Source: an uncultured Flavobacteriales bacterium (GTDB lineage: Bacteria; Bacteroidota; Bacteroidia; Flavobacteriales_D; Sanyastnellaceae). Taken from it: DNA of 64,000 nt. Positions 1 to 9,124 of the stretch are shown in pieces. Location of the stretch: assembly GCA_905478325.1 (NCBI GenBank), contig CAJQIB010000008.1, positions 234,751 through 298,750 of the forward strand, given 5' to 3'. Position numbers and translations under genes: made by a program. The notes beneath the pieces are model-generated. The model made no database searches and had not been told where the DNA came from. It was given only the letters and a program-made list of their open reading frames with translations. Each line of letters starts with the position of its first letter. The stretch's first letter is position 1.

Positions 1-172
1 CCTCGGTCATTTCCCATTGACCGCAAAATTTTACATCGGCAACGGAAGTTGCTCCCGACGGCAGCGCATCAGCTTGACCCCACGCCGGAGACCATAAAAA
101 GGCGCTTAAGCCCACTATAAAAATTCGAAGCGCACGGCTTTGGTGTGCATTTGCACTTTGGATATCCAGCAT
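1..172 (-). CDS. N-terminus of a secreted protein (partial)
   Basis: An open frame runs leftward from an ATG to the window edge without a stop. It begins with about 17 mostly polar residues, followed by a hydrophobic stretch (IFIVGLSAFLW) and an Ala-Trp-Gly-Gln-Ala cleavage-like site, so it looks like a Sec signal peptide. About 57 residues are visible and they match no family I recognise. The gene is divergent from the rhodanese gene, leaving about 100 bp for both promoters. The start is uncertain, and the frame could be spurious because so little of it is in view. Confidence 0.45.
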   Translation of the reverse strand, partial: MLDIQSANAHQSRALRIFIVGLSAFLWSPAWGQADALPSGATSVADVKFCGQWEMTE

Positions 173-274
173 GGTTTCATTCTTGCGGATGCAATTTACC
201 ATAAACTCGGCCTCGAGAAGCACATAAAAACACCGATATCAAATCCGAAAGGTATCAGGCTCTACTTTCGTGGC

Positions 275-733
275 ATGAATATTCTTCATTACTCATTCTC
301 AGCTCTATGTGGTTTCGTGTTCGCCGGATTTCTATTTGGCAGCTGTGGCAGCGGAAGCTCAACGACGACTGTTCATAGTGCCCCACATCAGCAGGTCACT
401 GAACTTTCCATCCTGTTTTTGGACTCCCTTCAGCAGGCTCATCCAGACGCCATCTTACTCGATGTGAGATCGGATGAAGAATGGGCATTGGGGCACTTGA
501 GCCAAGCTGCGTATATCTCATTCGATTGGGACCATCGTTTGGAGCCCTTAAAGGAACTTCCTACAGACCGCCCTGTTTTCGTCTATTGTGAAGCCGGGGG
601 ACGCAGTGGCGTCATCACAGAAGAGCTCCGGATCATTGGACATCCGCACATCGTCGATTTGATTGGCGGGATGGAAGCTTGGCTAGAAGCCGGCAAGGAT
701 GTTGTGTTCGGAGAACCTGTCTCGCTCCCCTAA
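275..733 (+). CDS. Rhodanese-like domain lipoprotein
   Basis: A single-domain rhodanese (sulfurtransferase fold) of 152 residues. The start at residue 1 (MNILHYSF) is preferred over an upstream TTG because it places a signal peptide first, ending in a lipobox-like FGSC with Cys24. The protein should therefore be lipidated and face the periplasm. The rhodanese core spans about residues 42-145: the LLDVRSDEEW segment near 61-70 and the active-site loop CEAGGRS with Cys105, which would carry the persulfide. The conserved C-terminal IGGMEAWLEAG is present. The substrate is unknown; related proteins handle reduced sulfur or thiol relay. It converges on gldH with a 16 bp gap. Confidence 0.85.
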   Translation: MNILHYSFSALCGFVFAGFLFGSCGSGSSTTTVHSAPHQQVTELSILFLDSLQQAHPDAILLDVRSDEEWALGHLSQAAYISFDWDHRLEPLKELPTDRPVFVYCEAGGRSGVITEELRIIGHPHIVDLIGGMEAWLEAGKDVVFGEPVSLP

Positions 734-749
734 ACGGCCTCTTTTCGCC

Positions 750-1229
750 TTATTTCAACGTCGAAGATTCCAAACGAAAACCGACGTCACGCATCCCTGG
801 AAGTGGATCAAGGCGCATTCCGTGAGTGATTTGAATCGAGTAATCTCCCGCAATCGGGAACGATGTCTTGCGCTTGAATCCAATGCGATGGTCTACCAAG
901 TTGCCCCAACCAGATCCGAGCCAACGACCGCGGTCATCTGCCAACGTGCAGGCCACTGTATCGCGAAGTAATCTCCCATTGGGAAATGTGAAATCCACGA
1001 AGAGGTAAACATTGCTGTAAGGAAAGGTTTGGTCATGCCGCAGGTCAATGAAAAAATCATGCTGTGTCATTGTGTCTTGAATTTGCCATTCAAAAACAGC
1101 TGATTCCGACGCGTTCCACCCAACCGATGGCAGAGCTTCGTGACCAGAGAACGTAGCATTGTTTCCGCAAGCAGCCCATTGAAAAGAAAGAATCACCCAC
1201 CATACGAGCATGTGGATTCGTCCTGTCAT
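750..1229 (-). CDS. gldH: Gliding motility lipoprotein GldH
   Basis: GldH is an outer-membrane-associated lipoprotein found in Bacteroidota and linked to gliding motility and type IX secretion function. The 159-residue protein has a signal peptide ending in WAAC (Cys21), with an unusual Trp at lipobox -3. The body matches the family: FFIDLRHDQTFPYSNVYLFV, then FPNGRLLRDTV, LADDRGRWLGSGWG, FPIAGDYSIQITHGMR and a final DVGFRLE. It overlaps the ricT stop by 4 bp (ATGA), so it is translationally coupled as the last gene of the leftward recO-to-gldH run. In many Flavobacteriales gldH is followed by a class A penicillin-binding protein; here a rhodanese gene faces it instead. Confidence 0.88.
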   Translation of the reverse strand: MTGRIHMLVWWVILSFQWAACGNNATFSGHEALPSVGWNASESAVFEWQIQDTMTQHDFFIDLRHDQTFPYSNVYLFVDFTFPNGRLLRDTVACTLADDRGRWLGSGWGNLVDHRIGFKRKTSFPIAGDYSIQITHGMRLDPLPGMRDVGFRLESSTLK

Positions 1230-2566
1230 CCCTTCTTGTTCTGGTTGTTAGGCTGGCTAGGAGCTCTTTCACCCCCACGTGAACGTCCTCTTCCTCTGTT
1301 CTGAGCGTCCCCTCCCTTTGCAGGCGGCTTCGACCCGCCCGATTTTTGGCGAGCTGCAGGTGCTTGTGCTTTCGCTCCTCCTTCAGAACGGTCGCGATTT
1401 TTCGGCGCGTTCGATCGGTTCCGGTTTCCGCCTGAACCTGAACGACCTCCTTTTTTTCTCCGCTTCTGGCGCTGCTCATCAAATCGAGTCAAGCTGTCCT
1501 GACCAACGACGTTGGAGTAGACCGTATCCACCTCATCCGGCTCTTCTTGCAATGCAAATTCCGACAGTGAATGAGGGTATTCCCCACGTTCGTTCATTGC
1601 CATAAGTTCCTTCATGTCGTCCAATGACACCGGAACAGGTGATGATGCTGGAGCATCCAAATGCAACAAATAGACAAGCTTCTTGAAGATATCCATTTTG
1701 AAGACCACTGCACGGCCCTCTTTCATTTTTATTTTGGCGTTGGGAGATGGGAATTCTTTCACAGATTCCACATACTGGTCCAACTCAAAATTCAAGCAAC
1801 ACTTCAACTTACCACATTGGCCCGCCAGCTTTTGAGGATTCAGAGAAAGCTGTTGGTAGCGCGCGGCAGAAGTACTTACACTTCGAAAGTCTGTCAACCA
1901 ACTCGCACAACACAATTCTCTTCCACACACACCGATGCCTCCAACGCGAGCCGCTTCTTGTCTCGCTCCAATTTGGCGCATTTCTACGCGCACCGCAAAG
2001 GCACCTGCCAATTCACGAACCAAATCGCGAAAATCCACACGGTCGTCTGACGTGTAGTAATACGTCACCTTCTTTCCGTCGCCTTGAAATTCTACGTCCG
2101 ACAATTTCATCCGCAAACCCAATCGCTGAATGATCTCCCGGCTCTTGATCATGGTCTCCCCTTCACGCAACCGGGCCTTCTGCCATAGATCAACATCCTC
2201 TTGCGTTGCCTTGCGAAGTACTTTTTTAAGCTCGTGGTCGTCTCTGACTTTTTTTGCGCTCATCTGCGCGCGAACCAATTCGCCGCGCAAGCTGACCACT
2301 CCAATGTCATGGCCTCGATCAGATTCAACCGCAATGACATCGCCCACTTGAACATCCAATCCGCCTGAACGTCTAAAAAACCCTTTGCGATTGGCTTTGA
2401 AACGTACCTCGACAACATCAAAGGCTGTTTGACCTGTTGGAAGCGCCACGCCTTCCAACCAATCAAACACCGTCATGGGTCCGCAGCCTCCCGTTCCGCA
2501 ATTTCCATTGCTCTTACATCCTCGCGGATTTCCGTCCTCTCCTTTTTTGCAATTGCTACAGCTCAT
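1226..2566 (-). CDS. ricT: RicT (YaaT)/PSP1-domain protein
   Basis: PSP1 C-terminal domain protein of the RicT/YaaT family, about 446 residues. In Bacillus, RicT belongs to an iron-sulfur-bearing RicA-RicF-RicT complex that affects mRNA maturation; the Bacteroidota role is inferred only. The N-terminus is Cys-rich (MSCSNCKKGE, then CKSNGNCGTGGCGP). Paired Cys motifs characteristic of the family follow (GVCGRELCCASW and GQCGKLKCCLNFE). The last about 80 residues form a basic, Gly/Arg/Ser/Asn-rich, low-complexity tail. I chose the ATG just before MSCSNC because the longer reading would overlap holB. It sits between holB and gldH, a familiar order in this phylum. Confidence 0.87.
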   Translation of the reverse strand: MSCSNCKKGEDGNPRGCKSNGNCGTGGCGPMTVFDWLEGVALPTGQTAFDVVEVRFKANRKGFFRRSGGLDVQVGDVIAVESDRGHDIGVVSLRGELVRAQMSAKKVRDDHELKKVLRKATQEDVDLWQKARLREGETMIKSREIIQRLGLRMKLSDVEFQGDGKKVTYYYTSDDRVDFRDLVRELAGAFAVRVEMRQIGARQEAARVGGIGVCGRELCCASWLTDFRSVSTSAARYQQLSLNPQKLAGQCGKLKCCLNFELDQYVESVKEFPSPNAKIKMKEGRAVVFKMDIFKKLVYLLHLDAPASSPVPVSLDDMKELMAMNERGEYPHSLSEFALQEEPDEVDTVYSNVVGQDSLTRFDEQRQKRRKKGGRSGSGGNRNRSNAPKNRDRSEGGAKAQAPAARQKSGGSKPPAKGGDAQNRGRGRSRGGERAPSQPNNQNKKG

Positions 2567-2588
2567 AGTATAGCGAAGATACGTTTGG

Positions 2589-3716
2589 TTAGGTCGTCTT
2601 CCGCAGCAAGATGTTGACTTGTACACTCAAATCGAGAAAGACCAATCGGCCGTTGACATTTCCAGCCACATCCCCGTGTGCTTTTTCGAGCAAAGCTTGC
2701 AATGGAATCACGTTATCATGGTGAATAAACGGGGCAAATTTCTCTGCAAAGTTGCGCTCCTCAGCCGTCAAGCGAACCAATTCCATGGCGCCATAATTGC
2801 CCACAATGCACTGCCTGACCATGTGCATTGAGTAAATGAAAAAACGCTTCATCGCCTCCCTCCCTAATTTGGAAACCTCCTCTGCTAATTCAACAATAAC
2901 AGCTGAATCTTGGCCATAACATGCCCGCATCCAACGCACAAACAAGCCATGGTCAGTCCCCGAGCCCTCACTCTGTTGCAATCGCAATGCCGCAGCGACA
3001 TTGCCGTCTACGACTTGTGCCCATTGTGAAGCCATCGACGCTTCGACATCGAATCTTTCGGTTAAAGCCGACGCCGCTTCTCCATCCGACAAACGCGGGA
3101 CGCGAATCGTCTGAACACGCGATCGAATGGTTGCTAATAACGCGTCAAAATGCTCACTCACAAACAACATTACGGTGCGATCGGTTGGCTCCTCTATGAG
3201 CTTGAGCATTTTATTCGCCGTGTCCACACGCATGGTTTCTGGCAACCAACAAATCAAAACTTTCCAGCCTCCTTGAAAGGATTTCAGCCCCAATTTCCGA
3301 TTGATTTCCATGGCCTCATGAACACTGATAAACAGTTGCTTCTTATCAGCTCCGATGGCGTCAAGCCATTCTGCTTGTCCAAAATAAGGCCCCGCTAACA
3401 TGCGCAGTCGCCATGCCGATTGAAAAGGCAGTGATGTCGCATGCTCTCCACCATCCTTTTTGAAAAAAGGAAAGGACCAATGCAAATCGGGATGTTGCAA
3501 CGAATCATACGAGCGACACGATGAGCACTCACCACACGAATCAAGATCTGTCCGGTCGTTGCAGTGCAAGTATCTTGCATAGGCCAGCGCCAGTGCGAGC
3601 GTTCCAGAGCCCTCTGGGCCATCAAATAACTGCGCATGAGCAACCCGATTGGATTGAACTCCATTCCGCAAGCGCTCCCCTATTTCTTTGTGACCGATGA
3701 CCTCTGAAAAACGCAT
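2589..3716 (-). CDS. holB: DNA polymerase III delta' subunit
   Basis: Clamp-loader subunit of the replicative polymerase, 375 residues. It carries an AAA+ fold with a P-loop relic GPEGSGTLALALAYAR that lacks the Walker A lysine, as expected for delta', which does not hydrolyse ATP. A zinc-binding cluster CNDRTDLDSCGECSSC lies near residues 52-67. The sensor-like region KMLKLIEEPTDRTVMLFVSE and the arginine-bearing TIRSRVQTIRVPRL follow, and the C-terminal collar-type helices are less conserved. It is co-oriented with and 22 bp upstream of ricT, and 23 bp downstream of the TonB-dependent receptor gene. Confidence 0.9.
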   Translation of the reverse strand: MRFSEVIGHKEIGERLRNGVQSNRVAHAQLFDGPEGSGTLALALAYARYLHCNDRTDLDSCGECSSCRSYDSLQHPDLHWSFPFFKKDGGEHATSLPFQSAWRLRMLAGPYFGQAEWLDAIGADKKQLFISVHEAMEINRKLGLKSFQGGWKVLICWLPETMRVDTANKMLKLIEEPTDRTVMLFVSEHFDALLATIRSRVQTIRVPRLSDGEAASALTERFDVEASMASQWAQVVDGNVAAALRLQQSEGSGTDHGLFVRWMRACYGQDSAVIVELAEEVSKLGREAMKRFFIYSMHMVRQCIVGNYGAMELVRLTAEERNFAEKFAPFIHHDNVIPLQALLEKAHGDVAGNVNGRLVFLDLSVQVNILLRKTT

Positions 3717-3739
3717 TTCACGAAGGTAACGATTGCCTT

Positions 3740-6301
3740 TTAGAACGAAGCATGAAGTGACGCGTAGAAGCCACGACCTGCAGCACTGATTCCACTTGCA
3801 AATACACGGTAATGCATGTCCAAAGCATTGCGCACACCCAAACGTAAACTCAAAGAAGGATGCACCTGAATCTCACTTTCGACATTGAGTGTCCACCAAG
3901 ATGGCGACCCCGATGGCAACATCAAATCCAAGTTGTCCGTTGCGAAGTCTCCAAATTGATCGCTGGGCTTTTGAGCACTGAATAACACATATCCCTCCAC
4001 AGTCCACCACCGGTGCTCGTAATCCACGGCCACCCTACCAAACAAGGGTGGGATATGGGCCATGGGGCGTGTGGTTGATTCTCCTTTTGCGACTTGTCTA
4101 CCACGCGTCCAGTTGACTGCACCTTGAAAGCCGCACTTTTCCGTGATCTGTGCATTGACCTCTAAACGGCTCCCCAAAATGGTTGCTTGGTCTGCATTGA
4201 CATGCGTTTGAACCTCTGCTGAATCTCCATCAATCAAAAACATGGAAGCTCCATCAAGCAATGCGTTTTGCGGAACAATGGCATGATCCAAAAAACTAGC
4301 AAAAGCCGTCCATGTGCACGATAAGACATTCCGACTCTGGAAGTCCCATGTGACACCTTGCTCCAAACTTGTGAGGTATTCCGGTCGCAACGCGTCATTG
4401 GGAATCAACACAAACCCCCCTTTCTCACGGACTTTGCCAACATCGTCAATGTTGGGGTGTCTAAACCCTGTGGACAATGACGTCATCGCAGACCAGGACC
4501 CCATGCTTTTCCAATGTCCCGAAAGCCCGCCTGTCAATGCGCCGTTGTTCATGTTCAATTTGTTGAACGGAAGCGTGTAACTCGCATTCGAATTGAACCG
4601 TGCATTGAGCTGTGACTGACTCCAGCGCACCCCTGCGGCAAGTCGATGTTGTCTCCATGGCCATTGGGCTGTAGCGAAAACACCTTGCGTGAGTAATCCG
4701 CTGCCCCCATTGGGGTAACGGGTCATTGCTGCTCGGGTGCTATCCCCATCCATCACGTGTGTTTGCTGAGCCATAGAGGTGACATCATCCCAGGATGCAC
4801 TTACGCCGGCTGTTAGATTCAATCCTGAATACCAGCGCTTATTGAACGTGGTGTACCCGTTTAGAACTTGGACCGTTTCTGTTTGTGTCTCACGCCATTC
4901 CTCGCCAAACCGACGTTTGATGCGTGACTCCTCGATGCGCTGAACCGCAACCTGCGTTTCCCATTGCACATTCCAACGGTACAATTGACGTGAAAATTTA
5001 GCGGAGCCCAATGCCCGATTTTGAGGACCGTAATTCCACTCTGCCCATTTCAATTGGCCATTGCTCGAATCTCCCGAAACATCGTACCGTGGGACATTGG
5101 AACTCGTGCTGTATTGAAAATTCAAATCAATCACGCCCGGCCCGGCCTGAATTCGGAATTTCTGAAGCCAGTCGGTTTGGTGGTACCCTGAGCCCATTTG
5201 GATTTCCGGTGAACCATTGACCAGAACCGTATCGACTCCATCGATCCTCGCAACATATAGGGAGTCCAATCCCCAATGCGAATCACCGTGCTGTCTCCAC
5301 GTGCCCATGCGCAAATCTCCATATCCCGCTCGGCTCACGCTCGTTAAACTAGCCCATCCTGGACGCGAAATTTCGAAGTCAAGATGCCCCGACCCACTGG
5401 TATTGGGTGTGCGATAAGCCGCGGAACTGCGCACACTGAAATTCTTCACTCCCAATTTGGGAGTCCGGGTATGGTAATGAATGACACCGCCCAACGCATC
5501 GCTTCCAAACAAAATGCTGTTTGGGCCGAGCAATACATCTGTTCGCTCCAGCACTTGGGGGTCAATGGTGATGGCATTCTGCAAATGACCGCTCCGGTAG
5601 ATCGCGTTGTTCATGCGAACACCGTCCACGACAAGCAAGATCCGGTTGGCTTCAAATCCCCTTAAAATAGGAGAACCGCCTCCCTGTTGACTTTGCTGAA
5701 CCAAAACGGCCCCCGTTGACCAAAGCAACTCTGCCGCTGTCTGCGGAACTTCCAAAGGAGCGACGGACTGCGAAAGGGGGGCAATTTTATTGACCTGCAT
5801 GGACAAGGACGAGGATTGAACATCTCCCAAACCTTGACTCACCACTTCAGCCGTTTGCAAATTGACCAAGTCCTCTACCATTCTAACCTTAGCAGGAACA
5901 GGGTCACCGGGATAAACAACCATATCCATGAAGCCAACACTCCGAAAAACGAGCGTATCGGTCGACTGAGATCGAGAAATCGTAGCCTTTCCCCTCACAT
6001 CCGTGAGTACACTTTCCCCTGAGTTTTTATTGAAAACAACGGTGAACGGGATGGGGGTTATTCCATCAGAACCGACCGTTCTAATCTGATTCGCGGTCTG
6101 CAAAGCACCGCGATTTACAGCCGGGGCTGCATTCAACGTGGCATCCAAAGCACGGATTGATTGTGATTCCTTTTGTTTCACATTCGTCGCACTGGAATCT
6201 GTTTGGCCCCAAGTTGAGCCTACCACCGTCAAAAGAAGGGTGGTCGTCCCAAACAATGCGCGAGCATTGAATTTTAAAGCCGAACCGATTAAAGTGCACA
6301 T
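3740..6301 (-). CDS. TonB-dependent outer-membrane receptor (heme/hemoglobin-receptor-like)
   Basis: Outer-membrane active transporter of about 853 residues. After a signal peptide ending GSTWG-Q there is a short carboxypeptidase-regulatory-like domain (about 75-135), then a plug domain (about 160-280) and a 22-strand-type barrel ending in ...FYASLHASF with a terminal Phe. The plug contains PILRGFEANRILLVVDGVR and a nearby NAIYRSGHLQNAI, which resemble heme/hemoglobin and transferrin receptors more than SusC or vitamin B12 receptors. The substrate is therefore a cautious guess. The start chosen removes a 40-residue overlap with recO. It lies between recO and holB in one orientation, so co-transcription is likely. 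Confidence 0.85.
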   Translation of the reverse strand: MCTLIGSALKFNARALFGTTTLLLTVVGSTWGQTDSSATNVKQKESQSIRALDATLNAAPAVNRGALQTANQIRTVGSDGITPIPFTVVFNKNSGESVLTDVRGKATISRSQSTDTLVFRSVGFMDMVVYPGDPVPAKVRMVEDLVNLQTAEVVSQGLGDVQSSSLSMQVNKIAPLSQSVAPLEVPQTAAELLWSTGAVLVQQSQQGGGSPILRGFEANRILLVVDGVRMNNAIYRSGHLQNAITIDPQVLERTDVLLGPNSILFGSDALGGVIHYHTRTPKLGVKNFSVRSSAAYRTPNTSGSGHLDFEISRPGWASLTSVSRAGYGDLRMGTWRQHGDSHWGLDSLYVARIDGVDTVLVNGSPEIQMGSGYHQTDWLQKFRIQAGPGVIDLNFQYSTSSNVPRYDVSGDSSNGQLKWAEWNYGPQNRALGSAKFSRQLYRWNVQWETQVAVQRIEESRIKRRFGEEWRETQTETVQVLNGYTTFNKRWYSGLNLTAGVSASWDDVTSMAQQTHVMDGDSTRAAMTRYPNGGSGLLTQGVFATAQWPWRQHRLAAGVRWSQSQLNARFNSNASYTLPFNKLNMNNGALTGGLSGHWKSMGSWSAMTSLSTGFRHPNIDDVGKVREKGGFVLIPNDALRPEYLTSLEQGVTWDFQSRNVLSCTWTAFASFLDHAIVPQNALLDGASMFLIDGDSAEVQTHVNADQATILGSRLEVNAQITEKCGFQGAVNWTRGRQVAKGESTTRPMAHIPPLFGRVAVDYEHRWWTVEGYVLFSAQKPSDQFGDFATDNLDLMLPSGSPSWWTLNVESEIQVHPSLSLRLGVRNALDMHYRVFASGISAAGRGFYASLHASF

Positions 6302-6341
6302 GGCCAAGCGGTAAGCAACAATTGGGCCATTTTGCAGAAGC

Positions 6342-7073
6342 TTAAGAAGAGAATATGGATTCCAAAACATCGTAACTCTGAATGGTCTTAGGGCCACTCA
6401 AGTGGTGTTGCAAATATCGTACTTGGCCCAACACCAATCGACGTCTTTCTGAAATACTCAGCTTCGGTGAAGCATCCAATGCTGCTTGTGGCATCGTCCA
6501 ATGCACAAACCAGGTTGCCAGCTCAGAGCCCAAATGATCCTCGTCTTCAAATACCCCATCCATCCATTCTCCCGTCTGTAAGTCCAAGCCTCTCCCTACT
6601 CGGTTTTCTGGCGTTGGGGCCAACCCCAATAGGCTGATCAATTGACCCAAAAAGTGGACATGTATCCAACCCGTTTGAGGCATGTCCTCCAACTGTGTCA
6701 AGGTGTCCCAAAACAGGTCAAAAACTTCGGGGTGTGCCGATTCCTCGGGCAACGTTTTGAGCACTACCTCCGAAAGAAAAAAAGCGACCGAGCTTCGTCG
6801 CACCTCTGAAATCAACTTTTCAAACATCACAACCCGGTTGACTTCATGAAAACGAAAGAGCCCTTCAGAGCCTTTTCGCTTTAAACCAGTGACTTCCAAA
6901 AGAGCGCCGGGGTGCCACAGTCCGGCCTGGCGTTTTTTGCCCGTTCCCAATCGAACCCACAATGGAACCACTCCCAACTCACGACTCAAGACGCGAATGA
7001 CCCGCGTTTGATCACCATGCGCCTTTGATGACAACACAATAACACGGTCTTGGTCAATTGAAATGGAACCCAT
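6342..7073 (-). CDS. recO: DNA repair protein RecO
   Basis: RecO loads RecA on SSB-coated single-stranded DNA in the RecFOR gap-repair pathway. The 243-residue length fits the family. The N-terminal OB fold (about 1-80) includes DQDRVIVLSSKAHGDQTRVI and GVVPLWVRLGTGKKRQAGLW; the helical C-terminal part carries the SEVVLKTLPEES and LFWDTLTQLEDM segments. The zinc Cys cluster of some RecO proteins is absent, as is usual in Bacteroidota. It is the first gene of the leftward run ending in gldH. A TTG-N19-TCCGTTTG promoter candidate lies just upstream. Confidence 0.85.
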   Translation of the reverse strand: MGSISIDQDRVIVLSSKAHGDQTRVIRVLSRELGVVPLWVRLGTGKKRQAGLWHPGALLEVTGLKRKGSEGLFRFHEVNRVVMFEKLISEVRRSSVAFFLSEVVLKTLPEESAHPEVFDLFWDTLTQLEDMPQTGWIHVHFLGQLISLLGLAPTPENRVGRGLDLQTGEWMDGVFEDEDHLGSELATWFVHWTMPQAALDASPKLSISERRRLVLGQVRYLQHHLSGPKTIQSYDVLESIFSS

Positions 7074-7099
7074 GATGGAAAGTTAGGGGCCAGCGGACG

Positions 7100-7129
7100 C
7101 AAACGGATGCCCTCGAGTCAACAAACCAA
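7100..7129 (-). promoter_or_regulatory. Candidate recO promoter (Bacteroidota -33/-7)
   Basis: On the minus strand TTG is followed after 19 bases by TCCGTTTG, one mismatch from the -7 consensus TAnnTTTG. The predicted transcription start leaves a short leader of roughly 20 bases before the recO ATG. It sits in the divergent recO/ispG gap. Confidence 0.4.
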
Positions 7130-7168
7130 CCCCCTGAGGAGTTAATTTAGCACCCTCAGCTCTCGTCC

Positions 7169-9124
7169 ATGGAAAACAGCATGCATTCACCAGAAAAATC
7201 AGATTTCGGTGCGGATCTCTTCAGCTACCGCCGGAGGACATCGCGTGAAGTCAAGATCGGGTCATTGACCCTTGGAGGAGATGCTCCTATTCGAATTCAA
7301 TCCATGACCACAGCGGATACGCTGGATGTGGAATTGACAGTTGCTGAAAGTGTGCGCATGATCGAGGCCGGTTGCGAGCTCGTGCGCATCACCGCTCCTT
7401 CCAAAAAAGAGGCGGAGGCACTGAACGAGATTGCGAATAGATTGCGTGCATTGGGGCACGATGTGCCTCTGGTTGCAGACATTCACTTCACACCCAACGC
7501 CGCGGAAGTTGCCGCCGATTATGTGGAGAAGATTCGAGTGAATCCAGGCAACTACGCCGACAAAAAGAAATTCGAAGAACTCACATACTCCGATGCAACG
7601 TATGCGGATGAGTTGAAACGCATCGAATCCCGATTTACTCCGCTCGTGCTCAAATGCAAGAACCTCGGTCGGGCAATGCGCATTGGTACAAATCACGGAT
7701 CGCTGTCTGACCGCATCCTGGGTCGTTACGGCGACACACCGATGGGCATGGTTGAAAGTGCTATGGAGTTCTTGCGGATCTGCCGCCAGCATGATTACCA
7801 CGATGTGGTCATTTCGATGAAGGCCTCCAATCCGCAAGTGATGGTGCAAGCCTATCGGCTGCTGGTATCTCACATGGACCAGGAAGGCATGGATTATCCA
7901 TTGCACTTGGGAGTGACGGAAGCGGGAGATGGGGAAGACGGTCGCATCAAAAGCGCTGTGGGCATTGGGACGTTGTTGGAAGATGGCTTGGGCGATACCG
8001 TCCGGGTTTCGCTCACAGAAGCTCCCGAAGCTGAAATGCCCGTCGCACGAAAGCTGGTTGAACGCTACCACGGGCGTAAGGACCTCGAAGACATTCCTTC
8101 CGTACCGCTCAGTTTTGACCCCTTTTCTTACCAACGCAGAACCACACGTGAAGTCGCCAACATCGGACATCGTCACGTGCCTGTTGTGGTCCATGATCTG
8201 AGCAATCAGCCTATCACCCCCGCCAGATTGTTTGGATGTGGTTACCGGTATTCTGTTCCATTGGACAAATGGAACCTGGATGATTTTGCTTGCGATTTTA
8301 TTTTTGCCGGTGATGAAACCGTTGATTTTGAGCTACCGGGAACACTCGGTGTGATTCAAAATGCCGAAGCTTTTACTGGAGGAACGCGTCACTTCCCATT
8401 GTGGGATGCGCATGCCTGGTCGGCAATACCATCCACTGCAGGAATTGAAGCCGCCATTCACTTTGTGAAAGTTGAGCGGAGCCACCTGACGGATGCCTTC
8501 CTTGAATGGGTGAATTCTCAAAACAACGTCGTCTTGGTGCTGACGACATCGCACGCCCATGCGATGGCTTCTTTGCGCGCCATGTGCATGCGATTGGACG
8601 AGGTTCAATGCACCGTTCCCGTGATATTTCATCGCCATCCCGAGGTGACAGAACCCGAAACCTACCAGTTGCATGCTGCCACGGATTTCGGGGGGCCGCT
8701 TTTGGACGGATTTGGAGATGGGGTTTGGTTGGGCGGCACAGTCGTTCCGTTGCAATGGCGAAATTCCACAGCATTCGGAATTCTTCAAGCCACACGAACA
8801 CGGATTTCGAAAACGGAATACATCAGCTGTCCCAGTTGTGGAAGGACGCTATTTGACCTTCAGGAGACCACGGCTAAAATTCGGGAAGTCACCTCACATT
8901 TGAAGGGAGTGAAGATTGGCATCATGGGGTGCATCGTCAATGGTCCGGGAGAAATGGCCGATGCCGATTACGGCTATGTTGGCACCGGGCCAGGCAAGAT
9001 TACCTTGTACAAGGAAAAGGAAGTGATTCAGCGAAATGTACCCGAGGCGGAGGCTGTTGATGCCTTGGTCGAATTGATTCGAGAGCACGGTGATTGGGTC
9101 GAGCCCGTGATGGCTTCACATTAA
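7169..9124 (+). CDS. ispG: 4-hydroxy-3-methylbut-2-enyl-diphosphate synthase, three-domain type
   Basis: IspG (GcpE) is a [4Fe-4S] enzyme of the MEP isoprenoid pathway converting MEcPP to HMBPP. At 651 residues this is the long form found in Bacteroidota, Chlamydia and plants, in which an extra domain (about 290-540) separates the TIM barrel from the iron-sulfur domain. The barrel begins SYRRRTSREVKIGSLTLGG and includes PLVADIHFTPNAA and the VEKIRVNPGN region. Cluster ligands are Cys554 and Cys557 (ISCPSCGRT) and Cys588 (GIMGCIVNGPGE), and Glu595 follows. Its stop shares four bases with the stop of convergent lspA. A second in-frame ATG four codons in is possible. Confidence 0.94.
   Translation: MENSMHSPEKSDFGADLFSYRRRTSREVKIGSLTLGGDAPIRIQSMTTADTLDVELTVAESVRMIEAGCELVRITAPSKKEAEALNEIANRLRALGHDVPLVADIHFTPNAAEVAADYVEKIRVNPGNYADKKKFEELTYSDATYADELKRIESRFTPLVLKCKNLGRAMRIGTNHGSLSDRILGRYGDTPMGMVESAMEFLRICRQHDYHDVVISMKASNPQVMVQAYRLLVSHMDQEGMDYPLHLGVTEAGDGEDGRIKSAVGIGTLLEDGLGDTVRVSLTEAPEAEMPVARKLVERYHGRKDLEDIPSVPLSFDPFSYQRRTTREVANIGHRHVPVVVHDLSNQPITPARLFGCGYRYSVPLDKWNLDDFACDFIFAGDETVDFELPGTLGVIQNAEAFTGGTRHFPLWDAHAWSAIPSTAGIEAAIHFVKVERSHLTDAFLEWVNSQNNVVLVLTTSHAHAMASLRAMCMRLDEVQCTVPVIFHRHPEVTEPETYQLHAATDFGGPLLDGFGDGVWLGGTVVPLQWRNSTAFGILQATRTRISKTEYISCPSCGRTLFDLQETTAKIREVTSHLKGVKIGIMGCIVNGPGEMADADYGYVGTGPGKITLYKEKEVIQRNVPEAEAVDALVELIREHGDWVEPVMASH

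Noticed and set aside
140..274. Longer start for the rhodanese lipoprotein (TTG at 140)
   Set aside because: It would place 45 polar residues ahead of the lipoprotein signal peptide; the internal ATG gives a normal signal.
7262..8194. 310-residue open frame on the minus strand
   Set aside because: Lies wholly inside ispG, has no family signature, and its composition (many Cys/His) is typical of an antisense shadow.
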